Source of the DNA: Scylla paramamosain | Taxonomy: Eukaryota > Arthropoda > Malacostraca > Decapoda > Portunidae | Direction of reading: 5' to 3' | Length of the DNA: 64,000 nucleotides | NCBI RefSeq assembly: GCF_035594125.1 | Contig: NC_087156.1 | Coordinates: 12,482,806 to 12,546,805 of the forward strand | Part shown: positions 60,409-64,000 of the stretch, in pieces | Numbering within the stretch: the stretch's first letter is position 1 | Layout: every line of letters starts with the position of its first letter | Notes under the pieces: generated by a model | Database searches by the model: none | Seen by the model: only the letters and a program-made list of their open reading frames with translations | Told to the model about the DNA's origin: nothing | Translations under genes and position numbers: made by a program

Positions 60409-63400
60409 CAAGCACAAAAATAATAATATCTTTTCATTTCCCAATATCATTTAAATTGCATGCATTTTGGCGTTTTAGTACCTAACAAGTTCAAAAACAC
60501 TCAAAATACCAGTTTTTGGTAATGTTCTGTTTTCACATTGAGTTTTTGAGCGTTTTAACGATTTGGTACGTAATAAGCTCAAAACACTCAAAAGACACGT
60601 TTTTGATAATGTTGGTTTCTTTTCTTTTCTGGTAATATAAGTTTTATATTCTTTTTACCCTTTTGGTGTCTAATATGCAAAAAAAAAAAAAGAAAAACTC
60701 AAATGGGGCGTTCCAGGTAATGTCGTTTCATTACACAAAGTAGGGTGTTTTGCATGTATTTTGACGTTTTGGTACCTAATAAGGTGAAAAACACTCAAAA
60801 CACACGTTATTTGTCAATAAAGACGTTTTGCATGCGTTTTAGAGTTTTCGTACGTAAGAAAATGAGTAAAAAACCATTGATATGAGTTTTCGGTAAAGTT
60901 CTTTTCTTTTTCAATACAGATTCTTTTGTATGCAGTTTGGCGTTTTGGTACCTGACAACCTTAAAAAGAATACATGTTTTTTGGTAATATTTTTTGTTTT
61001 TTTGTTTTTTGGTAATATTCTTCTTTTTCTTCATATAAGGTACTTTGTATATATTTTGGAGTTTTAATATTTAACATCGGGGAAAAAAATCTCATAATAA
61101 ACGTTTTTGGTAATGTTGTGTTTCTCGATATTGACTACTGTTCATGTATTTTAGGATTTTGGTTAAAAAGAAGCTTATAAAAAAACAACAATATTAATAC
61201 ACTTTTCTGTTAATATCTTTTCGTTTCCCGAAGTTGCGTAGTGTTTTCTTTTTCCATATAGAGTGTTTTTTTCATACTTTCTAGCGCTTAGATTAAAAAT
61301 ATACTGAAAAACACCCAAATGACACGTTTGTGGTGATGTTCCGTTATCCCAAATAGGGTGGTTTGCATGCATTTTTTGGTTTTGCTATATAGCAAGATGA
61401 AAAACACTTAAAACACACGTTTTTAATAATGTCGTCCTGTTTCTTCATATATGCTTTATATGCGTTTTGCCGATTTGGTATGTAACATAGGGATAAACAC
61501 TCATAATACACCTTTTTGGCAATGTTGTTCTGTTTCTCAATGCAGACTGGTATTCACAAGTTTTAGCCTTTTGGCACATAAGAAGCTAAAAAAAGCTCAT
61601 GATACTTCTTTTCGTTAATATCGTTTAATTTCTAAATAACATGTGATTTGCATGCATTTTTGCATGCATACTCAAAACACCCGTTATTGGTTATGCTATT
61701 CTGTTTCTTTATAAAAGGTATTTTTTAAACGTTTTAGGGTTTTGTTGCATTAGAAGCTTAAAAAAAAAAAAAATCAAGACATTTTGATAATGTTTTGTTT
61801 TCCCATGTATAGTGTTTTCTATGCTTTTTTTTTTAGCGTTTTTGTGCCTAATATGGTCAAAAACACCCATATGACACGCTTTTGGTAATATCGTCTCGTT
61901 GTCCAAATTAGCGTGCTTTGCAAGCATTTTAGCGTTTTAATCCTAACAAGCTGGGAAACACTCGAAACATACGTTTTTGGTAAGGCTGTTCTGTTTCTCC
62001 ATGATGGATGTTTTACATACGTTTTTGTACCTAAGAAGCTGAAAGCATTAAAAATACACGTTTTAGGTAATGTTTTATTTTTTTTCTCATATAGGATGCT
62101 TTGCATGCACTTTGACGTTTTGGTACCTAAGAAATTCGAAAACACTTATAATATACGTTTTTGGTAAGGTTGTTGTAATTCTTTTTATAGGTGCATTGTT
62201 TGCATTTTGGCGTTTTGGAATAACTGAAAAAACTCTCATAATACACATTTTATGTAATGCTGCTTCTCCATATAGAGTGTTTTGGTGTTTTGGTATCATA
62301 ATACACATTTCAGTTAGAATCGTTTCGTTTCCCCATATCGGGCCCTTTGCATGGATTTTGGCGTTTTGTTATCTAAGAACCTTAAAACAATTAAAACACA
62401 CTTTTTTTGCTAATGTTGCATTACTGCATTTTAGCGTTTGATGGTTAATACGCTCAAAAACACCTCAATTACACGTTGTTACCCCAAATAGAGTGGTTTG
62501 CATGCATATTAACGTTTTGTTATTTAATAAGATGAAAAATCTCAAAGTACACGCTTTTGTAAAAAAAAAAAAAAAATCCTTATAATGGATGTTTTGAATG
62601 CGTTTTAGCGCTTTAGTACGTAAGATAAAAACAAAACAAAAAACACTCAAAAACATGTTTTTATTTATTTATTTATTATTTTTTTTTTTTAACATATAAG
62701 GTGCTTTGCATATAAAAACACTGAAAAGACACCTTTTTAGTAATGCTGTTCTCTTTTCCCATATAAAATGCCTTGCATGATCAGTTCCGTTTTCGTACCT
62801 AAGAAAATAACACGTTTTTCGTAGTGTTTTTCTGTTTCTCCCTATAGATTACTATTCATATGTTTTATCGGTTTGTTACCTAAGAAGGTGGAAAATACTC
62901 ATAAAACAAAATTCTGTTAATATCGTTTCGTTTCCCCATATCGGGACATTTGCATGCATTTTTGCGTTTTGGTACCTATTAAGCTGGAAAACACTTATGT
63001 TATGGGTAAAGTTTCCCCATAAAGGATATTTTGCCCGCGTTTTATTGTTTTGGTACGCTCTCGTAAGAAGCTGAAAAATACTCAAAAGTCACGTTTATTT
63101 TAATGTTTTCTTTTTCCCAAATAGTGTTTTATTTACTATTCTGCGTTTTGTTGCCTAATACGCTCAAAAACACCCAAATGACACGTTTCTGGTAAAGTTC
63201 TTTCGTTACCCCAAATAGGGTGTTTTGCAAGCATTTTGGAGTTTTGGTAAATACCAAGCAAGAAAAAACTCTAAACATGTTTTTTTGGTCATGTTGTTCT
63301 GATACTCCATAAAGGGTGTTTTCCATGCGTTTTAGCGTTTTGGTACGTAAGAAGCTGAAAAGGAAAAAAAAAAACTGATAAGACATGTTTTTGGCAATGT

Positions 63401-63838
63401 TCTCTTCTTTTCCCATATCTGGTGCTTTGCATGCACTTTGGAATTTGTGGTACCTAACAAGATCAAAAACATTCATGATACACGTATTTGGTAATCTTTT
63501 TTTTTTTTTATAGTTCTTTGCATGTATTTCGTCGTTTTGGTACGCAATATGGGGGAAAACTCATAATAAACGTTTTTGGTATTGTTATTCGGTTTCCCCA
63601 TATAGACTGATATTGACAAGTTTTAGCCTTTTGGCACATAAGAAGCTGAATAAAGCTTCTAGCGTTCTAGCGTTTTGCTACATAAGCTGTAAAACAATCA
63701 TAAAACACTTTTGTGTTAATATCGTTTCGCTTCCCAATATCAGTTAATTTGCATGCATTTTGGCGTTGTGTTACCTAACAAGCTCAAAACTTTCAAAACT
63801 TCCGTTTTTAGTAATGTAATTCTTTTTCCTCATACAGG
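60409..63838 (-). repeat. Diverged satellite monomers, reverse
   Basis: Reverse-sense monomers (TTTTGGTACCTAAC...CTCAAAAACACTC, GCATGCATTTTGGCG) continue after the LINE with ~100-bp spacing. Identity is low, A and T runs are many, and there is no HOR order. Open frames of 60-120 codons on either strand are repeat by-products. No gene is seen. Confidence 0.78.
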
Positions 63839-63925
63839 GTATTTTGAACGCGTTTTAACTCTTTGGTACGTAAGAGGCTCAAAAAGCCTCTTACGTACCA
63901 AAAAGTTAAAACGCGTGCAAAATAC
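63839..63925. repeat. Near-perfect hairpin, 41-bp arms, 5-bp loop
   Basis: Left arm 63,839-63,879 and right arm 63,885-63,925 are reverse complements at 39 of 41 positions, separated by the loop CAAAA. The centre reads GTAAGAGGCTcaaaaAGCCTCTTAC. Each arm is satellite sequence, and the orientation flips from reverse to forward exactly at the loop. This is a fold-back duplication of part of one monomer. Confidence 0.95.
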
Positions 63926-63999
63926 CTCAAATGACACTTAAAAGACACTTTTATAATAATGCCCTTTAGCGTTTTCGTACCTAACAACCTCAAAAATAC
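63926..63999. repeat. Diverged satellite, mixed orientation, to window edge
   Basis: A few forward bases follow the hairpin. By about 63,960 the text is reverse sense again (TTTAGCGTTTTCGTACCTAA). The array continues past the right end. Confidence 0.65.
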
Positions 64000-64000
64000 T

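Overview
This is eukaryotic, AT-rich, gene-poor DNA. I find no host protein-coding gene, tRNA or rRNA. About 90% of the 64 kb is one satellite family built from ~95-bp monomers. In the well-ordered parts, twelve monomer classes follow in a fixed order and form a ~1.1-kb higher-order repeat (HOR). Inserted in it are one apparently intact non-LTR retrotransposon (57,092-60,408, + strand) and two decayed pieces of a second, CR1/L2-like non-LTR element (6,743-8,410 and 45,606-46,168). The two LINE types and the long simple repeats resemble what I know of crustacean genomes, decapods (crab or shrimp) in particular. That placement is inference and was not tested.

Layout, taking 'forward' as the strand on which monomers read GAGTGTTTTT ... 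ATGCAAAG: 1-4,350 reverse HOR; 4,351-4,665 forward HOR; 4,666-6,742 forward, diverged monomers; 6,743-8,410 CR1-like relic; 8,411-17,850 forward HOR; 17,851-17,911 scrambled switch; 17,912-20,755 reverse HOR; 20,756-21,068 forward island; 21,069-24,598 reverse HOR; 24,599-36,420 forward HOR; 36,421-36,735 reverse island; 36,736-44,140 forward HOR; 44,141-44,452 reverse island; 44,453-45,605 forward HOR; 45,606-46,168 second CR1-like fragment; 46,169-53,316 forward HOR; 53,317-63,999 old, diverged monomers in mixed orientation with (GT)n, (AT)n, the intact LINE and a 41-bp-arm hairpin.

Above the 1.1-kb HOR lies a further level of organisation. A block starting at 24,599 recurs at about 36,739 and again at about 44,457. 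The spacings are ~12.14 kb (10 HOR units) and ~7.72 kb (6 units), and the difference is four units lost by an in-register exchange. A ~314-bp inverted island marks these blocks, and it appears once more in opposite orientation at 20,756-21,068, showing that 17.9-24.6 kb is an inverted relative of the same block. The second CR1-like fragment and everything after it up to ~53.3 kb is a copy of the DNA after the first CR1-like relic (8,411 onward). The window therefore preserves a readable history of unequal exchange, inversion and segmental duplication inside a satellite array, possibly pericentromeric or another heterochromatin block. The only protein that looks functional is the LINE endonuclease/reverse transcriptase, which would serve the element's own mobility.
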